Counted from the first letter of the stretch, positions 32,020 to 41,967 are shown. The stretch: DNA of 45,509 nucleotides from Rhodospirillaceae bacterium (GCA_002721365.1 PBKC01000082.1:1-45509); one strand, 5' to 3'. The notes: generated by a model not told the origin, from the letters alone. Numbers and translations: made by a program.

Positions 32020-33141
32020 TTAGGATGAGGCCAGCTGAGAGCCCGCTTCGGCCTTCTGTGGGCGGTTTTGCCGGATGACCTGGAGCGTCTCAAGGTATCT
32101 GTCCGTGGCGTTCTTGATCCCGAATCGCTCTACAAAGAGGTCTCGGTCAGTCGCGAGGGCAACGCGAGCCGCCGTGGCGGTTTGTTCCGTCAGAAGGTCG
32201 GCAGCATGGTCTGCGGCCTTTTGAAGGTCTCCAAGGGCATACAGGCGCAAATAGCTACCATTTCGACCAAGTTTGAACTCCGGAATTGCACCAACTTCCG
32301 TAGCGACCACGGGGCATCCGCAGCAGAGGGCCTCCAAAATGCTCATCCCGAACGACTCATTATGGGTTGTCGCCACCGACAATCCACCGCTGTCGCTCAC
32401 CGCCGAATAGATCTCTGGCATTACGTCATGCTCGACGCGGTCAATCCACCTCAACCGGTCCAGCAAATTAAGGCTATCGGCAAAGTTAAGGAGATCCAAC
32501 GCCACAGCCGGCGAGCAAGTCTCCCCGCCGACCATCCATATATCAAATGCCATCCCAGAAGAGGTTAAATTATAGCACAATGTCAGAAAAGATCGCCAAT
32601 CTTTGTGGTCATCGATCTTTCCCACCCACAAAACAACAGGTGCGTTCGTTTGAAATTTAGGTGCCGTCTTCTGAAAAAGAGCCATGTCAAGCGAGTTGGC
32701 GCATATATGTACCTCTTCAGCATCCGACAAAAACTGAGACGTTAACAGGTCTTTCATGTATCTGGAGGGCACCACGAATCTATCCGGCGCCCAGGACCGA
32801 TCGTCAAGGTAAGAGAGGTTGTTCGCTATGCTTGTGTGAACCTCGGCAACAAAAGCATAGTCGCGGCCATGATCACGACCTATCGCTTCAAAATATTCCG
32901 GTGTATCGATAACAATAACACTATCATAAGAATATTTTTGCGTTAACTTCAGGAGAGCATTGGCGTCTATCCCAAAATGAAGCGTAGCGTATGAATTTAG
33001 AAAACGGGAAACACCATAATCAGTACGAAATGCGCAGTGGACTTCACAGTTCTGGTGTTGAGACAGGCGACGTAGGCGATTCCATATCTGTGTGCAAACG
33101 CCACCCAAAATCCCATACCGGTAGGCATATAATATTTTCAT
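32020..33141 (-). CDS. GT4-family glycosyltransferase
   Basis: A 373-residue GT-B enzyme. The N-terminal Rossmann domain starts MKILYAYRYGILGGVCTQIW; the C-terminal domain has APVVLWVGKIDDHKDWRSFL and the nucleotide-sugar site FGMSILEALCCGCPVVATEV, matching the GT4 E-x7-E region (here ESFGMSILE). It should add a sugar from a nucleotide donor to the growing glycan at the cytoplasmic face. Its ATG overlaps the stop of the large chimeric gene by 4 bp, so the two are coupled. Sugar specificity cannot be read from sequence. Confidence 0.88.
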   Translation of the reverse strand: MKILYAYRYGILGGVCTQIWNRLRRLSQHQNCEVHCAFRTDYGVSRFLNSYATLHFGIDANALLKLTQKYSYDSVIVIDTPEYFEAIGRDHGRDYAFVAEVHTSIANNLSYLDDRSWAPDRFVVPSRYMKDLLTSQFLSDAEEVHICANSLDMALFQKTAPKFQTNAPVVLWVGKIDDHKDWRSFLTLCYNLTSSGMAFDIWMVGGETCSPAVALDLLNFADSLNLLDRLRWIDRVEHDVMPEIYSAVSDSGGLSVATTHNESFGMSILEALCCGCPVVATEVGAIPEFKLGRNGSYLRLYALGDLQKAADHAADLLTEQTATAARVALATDRDLFVERFGIKNATDRYLETLQVIRQNRPQKAEAGSQLASS

Positions 33142-36100
33142 TTGTTCTCAGAATTTTTCATATGAAAGGAAGATAGCGACTCGCGAGAACGACTTTGAGC
33201 CGCGAGTTTCAAGAGCGCTTCACTCCGCTTTTCCCACGTAGACTCGGAAAGGAAGCGAGATACAGAACGCCAATCTACGGACATATCCACTGTCTTATCG
33301 AGCGCTCGGCAAAATTCTCCAACCGAATGGGCGATAAACGTTGCAGGATATGCGTGAATCTGGGGCATGCGAAAGGATACAACCGGGAGGTCGAGGGCGA
33401 GATATTCGTAAATCTTGATCGGGTCGACGGCGTCCGCCAGCGGTCCAATCTTGAATGGAATCAATGCTGCGGTCCAGTTGCGGGCAACGTGATTGATTTG
33501 AGTATGGTCCATTGGTCCCAACACCCTGACGTTCTCGGGGTGGACGAGATCGGCAGGCGCTGAGTGGCCGATAAGATCGAAGCAGTAGTTCGGCCTTTCC
33601 CGCGCAATTTCGTGGAGCGCATCCCAGTCGAACCACGAAGGCGTCAGATGGCCAAAATAGCCAAACACCCGAGGGTTGGTGCTGGGACGGTTTTGGTAGT
33701 CGGGCTCTCGAAATGTAGGGTCACTACCATTAGGAAGAAGATGTACTTTCTTGGGATTAGTATATTTCTTCATCTTTTCGCATAATGTTATAGAAACGCA
33801 AGTGACCGCATCGGCATTGTATGCGATGTATTTTTCGACAGCTGGATTATACCACTTAGCCTGGCCGACCTTAGAAAATTCTTCCCAATCATCACGGCAG
33901 TCGTACAAAACAGCCCATCCGTTCATGAGAAAACGATTCATGACTTTTGGAATAGAAGGATGCGGGTAGGAGATTACAAATATTTTTTGCGTATTCCCAT
34001 ACGATTGATCGCAAATTTGAGAGAACGCTTCTTGTGTCAAATCTACTGGCGATTGAAGCAATAGGCCATTGTCATACGCGGGCCATGGCTCCGTGGCTCG
34101 CCATCTGTGATAATTGAAAATAACAGGTATATCCCGCTGGAGCAGTTGATGTGTAAGCCGGATGGGACGATTAGCGCGGACGTTCTGAACGTAAGTTGTT
34201 CCAGAGAACATGAATACAACGGCGGGCGAGCCCAAGGCTCTTACATTAGTGGCAAAATGATCCAAATTAGAACCGAGTTCGACTCTCTGGTCGTCGATCG
34301 GCATTTTCGTATCGTAAAAATCATCAGTCGTCGTGTTCTGGACGGCTCTAGAGGGTCGAATGGAGTTCAGTTGCGGAGTGCGACGTAGGAGACGCCACAA
34401 CTCTGCCATAGTAGAAGGTGCTGCGAGGCGCAATGGGTTGCGGACTATACTGGTGCCAAGACGCCCAATAGCGAAGGATTCACTGCTGATTATATCTTCA
34501 TATGCTTGCGAAAGTTTTACGTACCGCGTGTTAAGTTGGCCGTAGTTTTTTCTCAGTTTGGCAAGTTGTTCATTATGTTTTTGCCGAATGGCGGCGAGTG
34601 AAGTTGCGTGGGACGTCTCGAGATTTTTCAGACGAACCTGCAATCCATGGTACTTGATCTGGAATGAGCGCTTTTCGTCTTCTCTAAGCCGCTCGCTGTG
34701 ACGGGCGTTGTCGACGGCGTCCGCCGCGGAGCGTTCTGCTTCAGCGGCCAGACGGTTTGCCTCGGTGATCGAGCGTTCTGCTTCGGCCGCCAGCCGTTCT
34801 GCCTCGACGGCACGAGCGAGGGCTTCGTGCCTGGCGGCAGCGGCGTCTTCAGCGGTACGCTCCGCATCTTCGAGTTTGGCCAGGGTCTCGGCCAGTGTCC
34901 ACTCGGCGTCGGCCGCGCGGTTTTCTGCAGAATGCGCGGCGTTCTCTGCGTCATTCAACTGGCGGGTAAGTTCAGCTCGCTCAAGAGCGGCTTCCTGCGC
35001 AGCCTGCTGAAGCAGGTGCAGGTCGGCGGTCTTTGCCTGAAGCTCGGAGACCTTTGCATTGAGTTCGGCAGAAAGCTGGTCGCGTTGCGCGAGAACTTCA
35101 TCGACAGAGTCCCGAGCGGACGCTTCCGCTTTCCGCAGCGCGGCGATTTCGGTCTGCGCAGCTCGTAATTCATGTGCGAATTGGGCTGATTGCCGAGTGG
35201 CGTCACCGAATCCGGTGAGGAATTCGTCCCTGATACGATTGCCGAGTTGATCGAGCTTCTCGACTAGATCCGTGATTGGCTTCGAGGACACCAAGCGCGG
35301 TAAATCGTTGTGTATGGACTGCAACGACCCTTCTAAAACGTCTAATGAGTCCTGAAAAGATTTTCCGATATTTCCCCGGATTTCTGTCAGTAATACCTCT
35401 CTTTTTTCTGCAAGCGAAAATGTCTTGTCGGTTATCTCGTTTAATTCACTTTTTATTGAATCCAAAGATTCACGCATATTTATAGATAAAGCGGTAACAT
35501 CTTCCGCAGAGCGGAGGGTATTTATTAGCGCTAAATTTTGCCTTTTCAGTTCGTCTAACGACTGGGTGATCTGTCTTCTTTGCTCTTTTGTAGTAGAGAG
35601 ACGGTCATGGAGTAGTTTCTGGCTTTGTAAAGTGGCTTCCTCGATCCAGGTAATCTTCTGACTATGTGAAAATAATTTATTCCAATGTGTGGATGGATTT
35701 TCGTCCCGTCTTCCTGAAAATCGGATGTATCCATCGGATACCGAAAGTTCTTCGGGACGAAAGTGTGAACTGATAAGGGGGAGGAAATTCGATAAAAGGA
35801 ATGTCGTCTTGTGGTCTGGGTCAGGATGAAACCCGAATGGTGTAGTTATTATGAGAAGGCCGTCTTTTTTTAAGAGTGGTAATATATGAGGTATTGTCCG
35901 TTCTGGTTGAGCGAAATGTTCTAAAACCTCAGATGCAACGATCGTATCGAATAGATTATCGTCTTCTGGTAATTCAAGTGAATGAATATCGCCGTGCACG
36001 AATGAAAGTGAATTTTGAACAGAAATTGGTTCTGATTGGCGAAGTTCGTTAGCATATTCAATGGCGCTAAAATTAATGTCGACGCCAATGGCGTTTATTC

Positions 36101-36296
36101 CTTGCCGAGCGAGGAGTATCGGCAATATTCCTTCGCTACAGCCAATGTCGAGGACCCTTTTTCCCTCCACTTTTCTGGCAACCCAGTTTATCCGACGGCG
36201 GGCTATCTCCTGCGTCTCCGGGTCGCTGATCTGACCAAGATAGACCTGGGAGATCCGGTCCCTGTTCATATCAATTTTGGACTGCGTTTCGTTCAT
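33138..36296 (-). CDS. Methyltransferase - coiled coil - glycosyltransferase chimera
   Basis: A 1052-residue protein. Residues about 30-210 are a class I methyltransferase with motif I RVLDIGCSEGILP (48-60) and DTIVASEVLEHFAQPERTIP. Residues about 230-600 are coiled coil, including Ala/Glu-rich repeats such as AEAERLAAEAERSITEANRL. Residues about 690-1030 resemble a GT-B glycosyltransferase (HLLPNGSDPTF, VFGYFGHLTPSWFDWDALHE, DAVDPIKIYEYLALDLPVVS). The layout recalls WbdD-like chain-length proteins, in which a terminating enzyme is spaced by a coiled coil, but no kinase is present. Base composition shifts strongly between parts (65% G+C at 34741-34800, 32% at 35401-35460, hand counts). It lies downstream of the ABC exporter and overlaps the next GT4 gene. 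Domain calls firm; the role in ending or measuring the chain is inferred. Confidence 0.83.
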   Translation of the reverse strand: MNETQSKIDMNRDRISQVYLGQISDPETQEIARRRINWVARKVEGKRVLDIGCSEGILPILLARQGINAIGVDINFSAIEYANELRQSEPISVQNSLSFVHGDIHSLELPEDDNLFDTIVASEVLEHFAQPERTIPHILPLLKKDGLLIITTPFGFHPDPDHKTTFLLSNFLPLISSHFRPEELSVSDGYIRFSGRRDENPSTHWNKLFSHSQKITWIEEATLQSQKLLHDRLSTTKEQRRQITQSLDELKRQNLALINTLRSAEDVTALSINMRESLDSIKSELNEITDKTFSLAEKREVLLTEIRGNIGKSFQDSLDVLEGSLQSIHNDLPRLVSSKPITDLVEKLDQLGNRIRDEFLTGFGDATRQSAQFAHELRAAQTEIAALRKAEASARDSVDEVLAQRDQLSAELNAKVSELQAKTADLHLLQQAAQEAALERAELTRQLNDAENAAHSAENRAADAEWTLAETLAKLEDAERTAEDAAAARHEALARAVEAERLAAEAERSITEANRLAAEAERSAADAVDNARHSERLREDEKRSFQIKYHGLQVRLKNLETSHATSLAAIRQKHNEQLAKLRKNYGQLNTRYVKLSQAYEDIISSESFAIGRLGTSIVRNPLRLAAPSTMAELWRLLRRTPQLNSIRPSRAVQNTTTDDFYDTKMPIDDQRVELGSNLDHFATNVRALGSPAVVFMFSGTTYVQNVRANRPIRLTHQLLQRDIPVIFNYHRWRATEPWPAYDNGLLLQSPVDLTQEAFSQICDQSYGNTQKIFVISYPHPSIPKVMNRFLMNGWAVLYDCRDDWEEFSKVGQAKWYNPAVEKYIAYNADAVTCVSITLCEKMKKYTNPKKVHLLPNGSDPTFREPDYQNRPSTNPRVFGYFGHLTPSWFDWDALHEIARERPNYCFDLIGHSAPADLVHPENVRVLGPMDHTQINHVARNWTAALIPFKIGPLADAVDPIKIYEYLALDLPVVSFRMPQIHAYPATFIAHSVGEFCRALDKTVDMSVDWRSVSRFLSESTWEKRSEALLKLAAQSRSRESLSSFHMKNSENK

Positions 36297-36495
36297 GTGG
36301 AGGATGATCTACGTTCAGTGACGCTGTTGGGGAAAAGAACAGGTAGCAGGGCCTGTCGATTGCCGGGCTTCGACGGAAGCGTGATCCCGACGCCGCCCCT
36401 TTCAATCATGTCCTCGCGCTTATGCCAAGCCCGTGGCGCGTACGAGGGCTCGACGAGAGGAGTTCCGGGTTGGTTTCCGCGACGACCATTGGCCG

Positions 36496-37362
36496 CTATC
36501 GGGTGGAAACGGCCGAGGCATCAGTCTGTTCGCAGAACTTCAGATAAGCGGACATTACTTCGCCAACCTCGCCGTCCTGGCGTATACGCCCTTGATGGAC
36601 CCATACCACGCGAGTGGCAGTCTGCCTGATGAAGCTGCGGCTGTGCGATACGAAAACCAGAGCATGGGCGCGCTGCAGAAAGGCACGCAGGCGTTGGTTC
36701 GCTTTGACCCGAAACGCCGGGTCGCCGGCTGAAAGGGCTTCATCCATCACGAGGATTTCCGGGTCGATTGACGTTGCGACTGCGAATCCCAGCCGAGCCC
36801 GCATGCCGGACGAGTAGGTCTTGATGGGTTGATCGATAAAGGAACCCAATTCGGCAAATTCGGCAATTTCCGGAATTCGCTTCGTCGCTTCCCGGTGGCT
36901 GAGGCCGAGATATCCGGCATTAATCAGAATGTTCTCCCGCCCTGTGAGTTCTTCGCGGAAGCCGAGGCCGCGGGAGAGGAGGACAGGGTGCCCGGTCACT
37001 GTAACCTGGCCATGGTTCGGTGCATAAACGCCTGCGATCAGGCGCATCAGCGTGCTTTTCCCCGATCCATTCAGGCCGACGACCGCCACCGACTCTCCGC
37101 GAAAAACGCGAAGAGACACATCCTGAACGGCCCAATAGCCCTTCTCGATTTCCTCCCGTTCTCCCCGGGTCAAGATGGAGATTAGTCGTTTGGCTTGCGC
37201 TGCGGGGCGGCTGGCAAGCGGCCTCGGATAGTAAAGGCTGACCCGGTCCAATGAAATGGCAATAGGCTGGTGACCTGACAGGGACCTGTCAGGCTGGGGA
37301 GGTTCCTGAATCTCTCCACCCGTGGGCTGGCGTCCCTTCACCGTAGCTGTAGCCAAGGTCAT
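36496..37362 (-). CDS. Polysaccharide ABC exporter, ATP-binding subunit (KpsT/Wzt-like)
   Basis: A 288-residue ATPase. Walker A GLNGSGKST is at 96-104, the Q/E-loop region reads LGFREELTGRENI, the signature is YSSGMRARLGFAVA, Walker B ILVMDEALSAGD, and the H-switch FVSHSRSF. The YSSGM signature and the DEALSAGD continuation are typical of KpsT/Wzt/TagH transporters. About 35 extra polar residues precede the domain. There is no C-terminal glycan-binding domain as in long Wzt proteins, so it is closer to capsule KpsT. It follows the permease by 1 bp. It should power export of the finished glycan across the inner membrane. Confidence 0.92.
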   Translation of the reverse strand: MTLATATVKGRQPTGGEIQEPPQPDRSLSGHQPIAISLDRVSLYYPRPLASRPAAQAKRLISILTRGEREEIEKGYWAVQDVSLRVFRGESVAVVGLNGSGKSTLMRLIAGVYAPNHGQVTVTGHPVLLSRGLGFREELTGRENILINAGYLGLSHREATKRIPEIAEFAELGSFIDQPIKTYSSGMRARLGFAVATSIDPEILVMDEALSAGDPAFRVKANQRLRAFLQRAHALVFVSHSRSFIRQTATRVVWVHQGRIRQDGEVGEVMSAYLKFCEQTDASAVSTR

Positions 37363-37363
37363 T

Positions 37364-38164
37364 TCAGACGAGTTTCGGGAGAATTCCTCCCGTCCTTCTC
37401 AACGAGACCCCACCAAGCGCAATCAGCAGCAAGCCGACGGCGGACCAAGCTGCCAACCCAGACCATTGAGGCATTTCTCCATAGAGGATAACGGCACGGT
37501 ATGAAGTCAAGAGCGTGCTGAGAGGGTTCAACTGAAAAAGCATCTTCCCCCAGGCAGGAACCTTATCGGACATCAATACATCACTGGCTTCATAAAAAAC
37601 AGGGCTGAGAAACCAAAGTGCCCTCAAAACAACCGGGATCATTCTCTGAACGTCACGAACAAATACGGTCACAAGAGCAAGTAAAATACCGAATCCCAAC
37701 GTTACAATAAATTGAACAAAAATCAATATCGGCAGAAAAAACATCATTTTTGATAGTGAATTATAATTAAAAACAACTACAAGAACCATTCCAAAAAAGA
37801 AGTAAACGAAATTCGTCGCGACGCGTGCCAGAACAAGAGTTGATAATGGAAAATTGATGGCAGAAATAAATTTCTTGGATTTTATGAAGGCGGTGGTGCT
37901 GTTGCCAATGCTTTTGGCAAACCATTGCCAGGCGACGAGCGCCGTCAAGATTGACATGAGGTAGCCTTCACCCCCACGCTGGAAAACGACTCCTATAAGA
38001 AAGTAGAAAACCAACATCATCGCCAGAGGTTCCGCAAACCACCAAACGTAACCGATTGGTGAATCGGCAATGCTGCTCTTCAGCTCACTCTGAATCTCAG
38101 ACCGGAGAATCGGCCTAGCATTCCAGATTTCGTGGGCAGTGCGAAAGACTTCCTTAATCGCCAT
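37364..38164 (-). CDS. Polysaccharide ABC exporter, permease (KpsM/Wzm-like)
   Basis: A 266-residue ABC-2 type permease with about six membrane segments. The start of the domain, RSEIQSELKSSIADSPIGYV followed by WWFAEPLAMMLVFYFLIGVV, is typical of KpsM/Wzm/RfbA permeases, as are RMIPVVLRALWFLSPVFYEA and QLNPLSTLLTSYRAVILYGE. It forms the membrane channel with the ATPase encoded 1 bp downstream. It starts 29 bp after the GT4 gene on the same strand. No outer-membrane KpsD/KpsE-like genes are in the window. Confidence 0.92.
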   Translation of the reverse strand: MAIKEVFRTAHEIWNARPILRSEIQSELKSSIADSPIGYVWWFAEPLAMMLVFYFLIGVVFQRGGEGYLMSILTALVAWQWFAKSIGNSTTAFIKSKKFISAINFPLSTLVLARVATNFVYFFFGMVLVVVFNYNSLSKMMFFLPILIFVQFIVTLGFGILLALVTVFVRDVQRMIPVVLRALWFLSPVFYEASDVLMSDKVPAWGKMLFQLNPLSTLLTSYRAVILYGEMPQWSGLAAWSAVGLLLIALGGVSLRRTGGILPKLV

Positions 38165-38193
38165 TTTCAGCCGTGGCTCACAGAAGTTTCCAT

Positions 38194-39774
38194 TTACGGC
38201 AGCCTCTGCCGATCTTGCAGAATCTCGTAGAGTTCAGCGAAGCGTCCCGCAGCAGCCGACCAAGTACGATTTTCTATCGTCCATGTCCGCGCCGCAGTGC
38301 CCAACCGGCTTCGCAGTTCCGCATTTGTCACGAGCATTCGCAGTCGTTCCGTCAGAGCATCGACATCATCTCGAGGGTGGATCAGCCCGGTTTCACCGTC
38401 CGTCACGATCTCGGCAAGAGCGGCCACGTCCGATACCAGGACCGCTTTCCCCGCTGCCATGGCTTCAAGCGGCTTGAGCGGAGCGACGAGCTCGCATACC
38501 TCGAAACCCCGTCGCGGGAAGGGGGCTATATCGATAAGTGAGTAATACCGAGGCACGTCGGCCGGCGCTACGCGGCCGACGTATCGGCACTCGTTTCCGA
38601 TCCCACACTCCTTGATCGTGCGTAGCAGGCGATCGCGATCGGATCCTTCTCCGACGATCAACAGGCGGACGTCAGGCTCCTGATGTCTCACGCGCGCAAA
38701 CGCTCGGACAAGCAATTCTAAGCCTTCGTAATGCAGCAAGCTACCAACGTAGCCAATGACGATTTTCCCCTCCATGTCCAAGGTCTGAAGCAAGGCTCCG
38801 TCCTTTGGGCGGGGACTGAAGGCATCAGGATCGACGCAGTTCGGTATGACCGTTATCTTGTTGGCATCAACTCCCCGGTCGATGAATTCGGTTTTCAATC
38901 CGCCGGTCAGGGTAACGACATGATCGGCTTCGAGAGCAGCTTGCGACTCGAGGCGCCGGAATATCCGGTGCTCAACCGATCCTCGCCACGCCGGTTCACG
39001 AGCGATTCGGGTGAGATCCCATAAGCCCCTAACCTCGTAGAGGACAGGAATTCCCAGGCGGCGGCCCGCGAATGCGGCCGCGAGACCGTTCTGATAGTTC
39101 GAGGCGGCATGGATGAGCGCCGTCCCTCGCGCGCGCGCTTCCTGCGTCAATCGCGTCCCGTAACGTTCCAGATACGCGGACTGTCCGAGACCCGATCGCG
39201 GCCCCACTCGGCTGGGGGGCACCAACAGCCTTTGGTAAGTGATGCCCTCGACCGTATCAACATGGGCTGTGTGGCCGCCTGAGAGCGACGGGTCATGACC
39301 CATGTCCAAAGGGTACCCGAGGCGGGTGAGCGGCTGGATCGCCACGCTTCGGGCTTTGAGGGCCTGAAGAAGGCGATGGCTTCGGACGGCATATCCGGCC
39401 GAATGATAAGGATACGAGCTGTGCAGGACATACAGCACCTGACCAGGCGTCGGCGTGTAGTCGGCCTGTTCGCTTCGGGGAGGGAGAGGGAAGCCCCTGT
39501 TCAGTAGCTGGCGTCGCTCCTGGAGCTCCTGGTAAGCGTCTTTCGCCAGGCCGATCAGCTTGCCGGGCAGTTCGACCGCAGCGCGTCGCGTCGCAACTGC
39601 GTCAACCAGCGCCCTGCCGAGCCGAAAGCGGTAGGACGCTTCTAGTGCTTGGTTCCAGTTTTCCGCTTCATACAAGCGAATTCGAAGCTGAACGATTTCA
39701 CGCTCTGCCCGGGTGAGCCGTTCAGACAATGTGGCCGTCATGTCGCCGCTGGCGTCCGTCTCCCGGCTGTCCAT
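38194..39774 (-). CDS. GT4-family glycosyltransferase with N-terminal coiled coil
   Basis: A 526-residue protein from the ATG at 39774; the frame is open to a TTG at 39828, but the ATG has AGGA about 10 bp upstream. Residues about 15-90 are a coiled coil (LSERLTRAEREIVQLRIRLY). The GT-B part begins GQVLYVLHSSYPYHSAGYAV and includes ITVIPNCVDPDAFSPRP, KIVIGYVGSLLHYEGLELLV and the donor site LVAPLKPLEAMAAGKAVLVS (E-x7-E region). It is a retaining GT4 enzyme and first gene of the minus-strand exporter group. The coiled coil could tether it to the chimeric glycosyltransferase at 33138-36296 (inference). Confidence 0.87.
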   Translation of the reverse strand: MDSRETDASGDMTATLSERLTRAEREIVQLRIRLYEAENWNQALEASYRFRLGRALVDAVATRRAAVELPGKLIGLAKDAYQELQERRQLLNRGFPLPPRSEQADYTPTPGQVLYVLHSSYPYHSAGYAVRSHRLLQALKARSVAIQPLTRLGYPLDMGHDPSLSGGHTAHVDTVEGITYQRLLVPPSRVGPRSGLGQSAYLERYGTRLTQEARARGTALIHAASNYQNGLAAAFAGRRLGIPVLYEVRGLWDLTRIAREPAWRGSVEHRIFRRLESQAALEADHVVTLTGGLKTEFIDRGVDANKITVIPNCVDPDAFSPRPKDGALLQTLDMEGKIVIGYVGSLLHYEGLELLVRAFARVRHQEPDVRLLIVGEGSDRDRLLRTIKECGIGNECRYVGRVAPADVPRYYSLIDIAPFPRRGFEVCELVAPLKPLEAMAAGKAVLVSDVAALAEIVTDGETGLIHPRDDVDALTERLRMLVTNAELRSRLGTAARTWTIENRTWSAAAGRFAELYEILQDRQRLP

Positions 39775-40097
39775 TGCGCGCCGGATCCTGCGCGCCGGTT
39801 CACTTTTCGTCCAGCGATTTTCTGGCAACTAAAGGGGCTGCGCATCCGGCCGACGGCCGAAGCGCCGTCTTCGTCTCATCCGATGCCTGAAATCTGGGCA
39901 GTTGATCGGCACCTGCGAGCAAATTGGCGGGGATTGACCGGTCGCCCCTTACCGCGGCGCGTCGGCCAAACCGGCCCTTCGCCCGGTTGCACGCAAATTG
40001 AGCGGTGATGGCATGCCCCTTGCTCCTTCCGGCAGGCGGTGGCGCGGGCCGTTCTGGCCCGTCACCCGGCTGCGGACGTGTGGAGCTTTATGCCGAC
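39775..40097. other. Divergent intergenic region between the glycan locus and the peptide-uptake operon
   Basis: About 320 bp between the minus-strand GT4 gene and the plus-strand permease. It is GC-rich, without a supported gene or clear terminator, and marks the border of the polysaccharide locus. Promoters for both sides should be here but none can be named. Confidence 0.5.
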
Positions 40098-41111
40098 GTG
40101 ACCAAACTGATCGGAAACCGACTTCTCGGCGCGATCCCCAATATCATCAGCGTCATCATCGTGACTTTCCTGGTCTCCCGCGCGCTGCCGGGCGATCCGG
40201 CCGTGTTCTATGCCGGGCCGGCGGCAAACGCCGAGTCCATCGCCCAGGTCCGACACAATCTGGGCCTCGACAAGAGCCTCCCCCAGCAGTTCCTGGCCTA
40301 TATCGGCGACCTCGTGCAGGGCGATCTCGGCACGTCGCTCAACTCCGGCCAGCCGGTCCTCGTCGACATCGGCAACCGCCTGCCGGCGTCGCTCGAACTC
40401 ACCTTCTTCGCCCTGATCTTCGCCGTGGCGCTGGGACTGCCGCTCGGCGTCTGGGCGGCGACGCGGCCGAACTCGCTGGTCGACCATTTCTGCCGCGCCA
40501 GCGTGACCTTGGGCGCCGCCCTGCCGACCTTCTTCGTCGGTCTGCTGCTGATCTACGTCTTCTATTTCCTGCTGGGCATCGCGCCGTCGCCGCTCGGCCG
40601 GCTCGACATCATCTACATTGCGCCGCCTCCGGTGACGGGCTTCTACACCGTCGACGCCCTGATCGCCGGCGACATGGAGGTTTTCCGGGCGGCACTGTCC
40701 CAGCTCGTCCTGCCGGCGATCTCGCTCGGCCTGTTCGCCCTGGCACCGATCGCAAGGATGACGCGGGCGGCGATGCTGGCGGCTATGTCCGGGGACTATG
40801 TGCGGACGGCGCGGGCGAGCGGCCTGTCGCGACGCACCGTCGTGTTCACCTACGCGCTCCGCAATGCGATGCTGCCGGTCCTCAACATCATGGGGATGGT
40901 GTTCTCCTTCCTCCTCGGCGCCAACGTGCTGGTCGAACAGGTGTTCGGCTGGCCGGGGATCGGCTCCTACGCCGTCGAGGCGGTCCTGACCTCGGACTAT
41001 GCGGCCGTGCAGGGCTTCGTGCTGACGATGGCGCTGCTTTACGTGGCCCTCAATCTGGTGGTCGACGTTATGAATACCGTCGTCGACCCGCGCGTCCGCT
41101 ACGAGTCCTGA
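40098..41111 (+). CDS. Dipeptide/oligopeptide-type ABC importer permease 1 (DppB-like)
   Basis: About 337 residues. The domain starts LIGNRLLGAIPNIISVIIVT, the usual DppB/OppB opening, with SRALPGDPAVFYAG, QFLAYIGDLVQGDLGTSLNS and the EAA-type loop YVRTARASGLSRRTVVFTYA that contacts the ATPase. Six membrane segments are visible. GTG at 40098 is chosen as start, with GGAG about 12 bp upstream; GTG at 40080 or ATG at 40005 are possible, but the extra residues are low-complexity. It is first of five plus-strand genes. It should import a peptide, opine or similar small amide. Confidence 0.9.
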   Translation: MTKLIGNRLLGAIPNIISVIIVTFLVSRALPGDPAVFYAGPAANAESIAQVRHNLGLDKSLPQQFLAYIGDLVQGDLGTSLNSGQPVLVDIGNRLPASLELTFFALIFAVALGLPLGVWAATRPNSLVDHFCRASVTLGAALPTFFVGLLLIYVFYFLLGIAPSPLGRLDIIYIAPPPVTGFYTVDALIAGDMEVFRAALSQLVLPAISLGLFALAPIARMTRAAMLAAMSGDYVRTARASGLSRRTVVFTYALRNAMLPVLNIMGMVFSFLLGANVLVEQVFGWPGIGSYAVEAVLTSDYAAVQGFVLTMALLYVALNLVVDVMNTVVDPRVRYES

Positions 41112-41121
41112 GGGCGCGGCG

Positions 41122-41967
41122 ATGAACAGCTGGACCCGCAACCTCGGCTACGTCCTGAAGGAGAACCCGCTGACGCTGGTCGCCTTCATCCTGTTCCTCG
41201 TGCTCCTGATCTGCGCCGTGTTCGGGCCTCTTGTCGCCCCTTACGACCCGCTGGCAACCGAGGCGGCGCGCCAGCTCGAACCGCCCTCGTTCGCCCATCC
41301 TTTCGGCACCGACCATCTCGGCCGCGACATCCTCAGCCGGGTGATCGTCGCGACGCGGCTCGATCTCGGGATCGCCGTCTCGGCGGTCATCCTCTCCTTC
41401 GTCCTGGGAACGACACTGGGGTCGGCGGCGGGCTATTTCGGTGGCTGGACCGATCGCCTGGTCGGACGGCTGGTCGATACGATCATGGCGTTCCCGCTGT
41501 TCGTGCTGGCGATGGGGATCGTCGCCGCCCTCGGCAACACGGGGTGGAACATCATCTACGCCACGGCGATCATCAACCTGCCATTCTACATCCGCTTCGC
41601 CCGTGCCGAAATCAACGTGCGCCGCGAAGCCGGCTACGTCGAAGCCGCGCGCCTCGCCGGCAACGGTTCGGCCCGTATCCTGGGCTACCACCTGATTCCC
41701 AACATCCTGCCGCCGATGATGGTGCAGTTCTCGCTCAACATGGGCTGGGCGATCCTGAACGCGGCCGGCCTCTCCTTCATCGGCCTCGGTGTTCGGCCGC
41801 CGACCCCGGAATGGGGAATCATGGTGTCCGAGGGCGCCAACTACATCATCTCCGGCGAATGGTGGGTGTTCCTGTTCCCCGGCCTCGCCCTGGTCGTCGC
41901 CGTGTTCTGTTTCAACCTGCTGGGTGACGGCCTTCGCGACATCATCGACCCGAGGCAGCGGACGTGA
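41122..41967 (+). CDS. Dipeptide/oligopeptide-type ABC importer permease 2 (DppC-like)
   Basis: A 281-residue permease. Family marks are an N-terminal helix, APYDPLATEAARQLEPPSFA, HPFGTDHLGRDILSRVIVAT and the EAA-type loop YVEAARLAGNGSARILGYHL followed by IPNILPPMM. It starts 10 bp after the first permease and its last bases overlap the ATPase start (GTGA). It forms the heterodimeric membrane channel with the preceding protein. Confidence 0.93.
   Translation: MNSWTRNLGYVLKENPLTLVAFILFLVLLICAVFGPLVAPYDPLATEAARQLEPPSFAHPFGTDHLGRDILSRVIVATRLDLGIAVSAVILSFVLGTTLGSAAGYFGGWTDRLVGRLVDTIMAFPLFVLAMGIVAALGNTGWNIIYATAIINLPFYIRFARAEINVRREAGYVEAARLAGNGSARILGYHLIPNILPPMMVQFSLNMGWAILNAAGLSFIGLGVRPPTPEWGIMVSEGANYIISGEWWVFLFPGLALVVAVFCFNLLGDGLRDIIDPRQRT

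Noticed and set aside
39998..41125. Plus-strand frame of 375 codons overlapping the DppB-like permease
   Set aside because: Arg/Pro-rich translation without membrane segments; the overlapping frame has the full permease signature.
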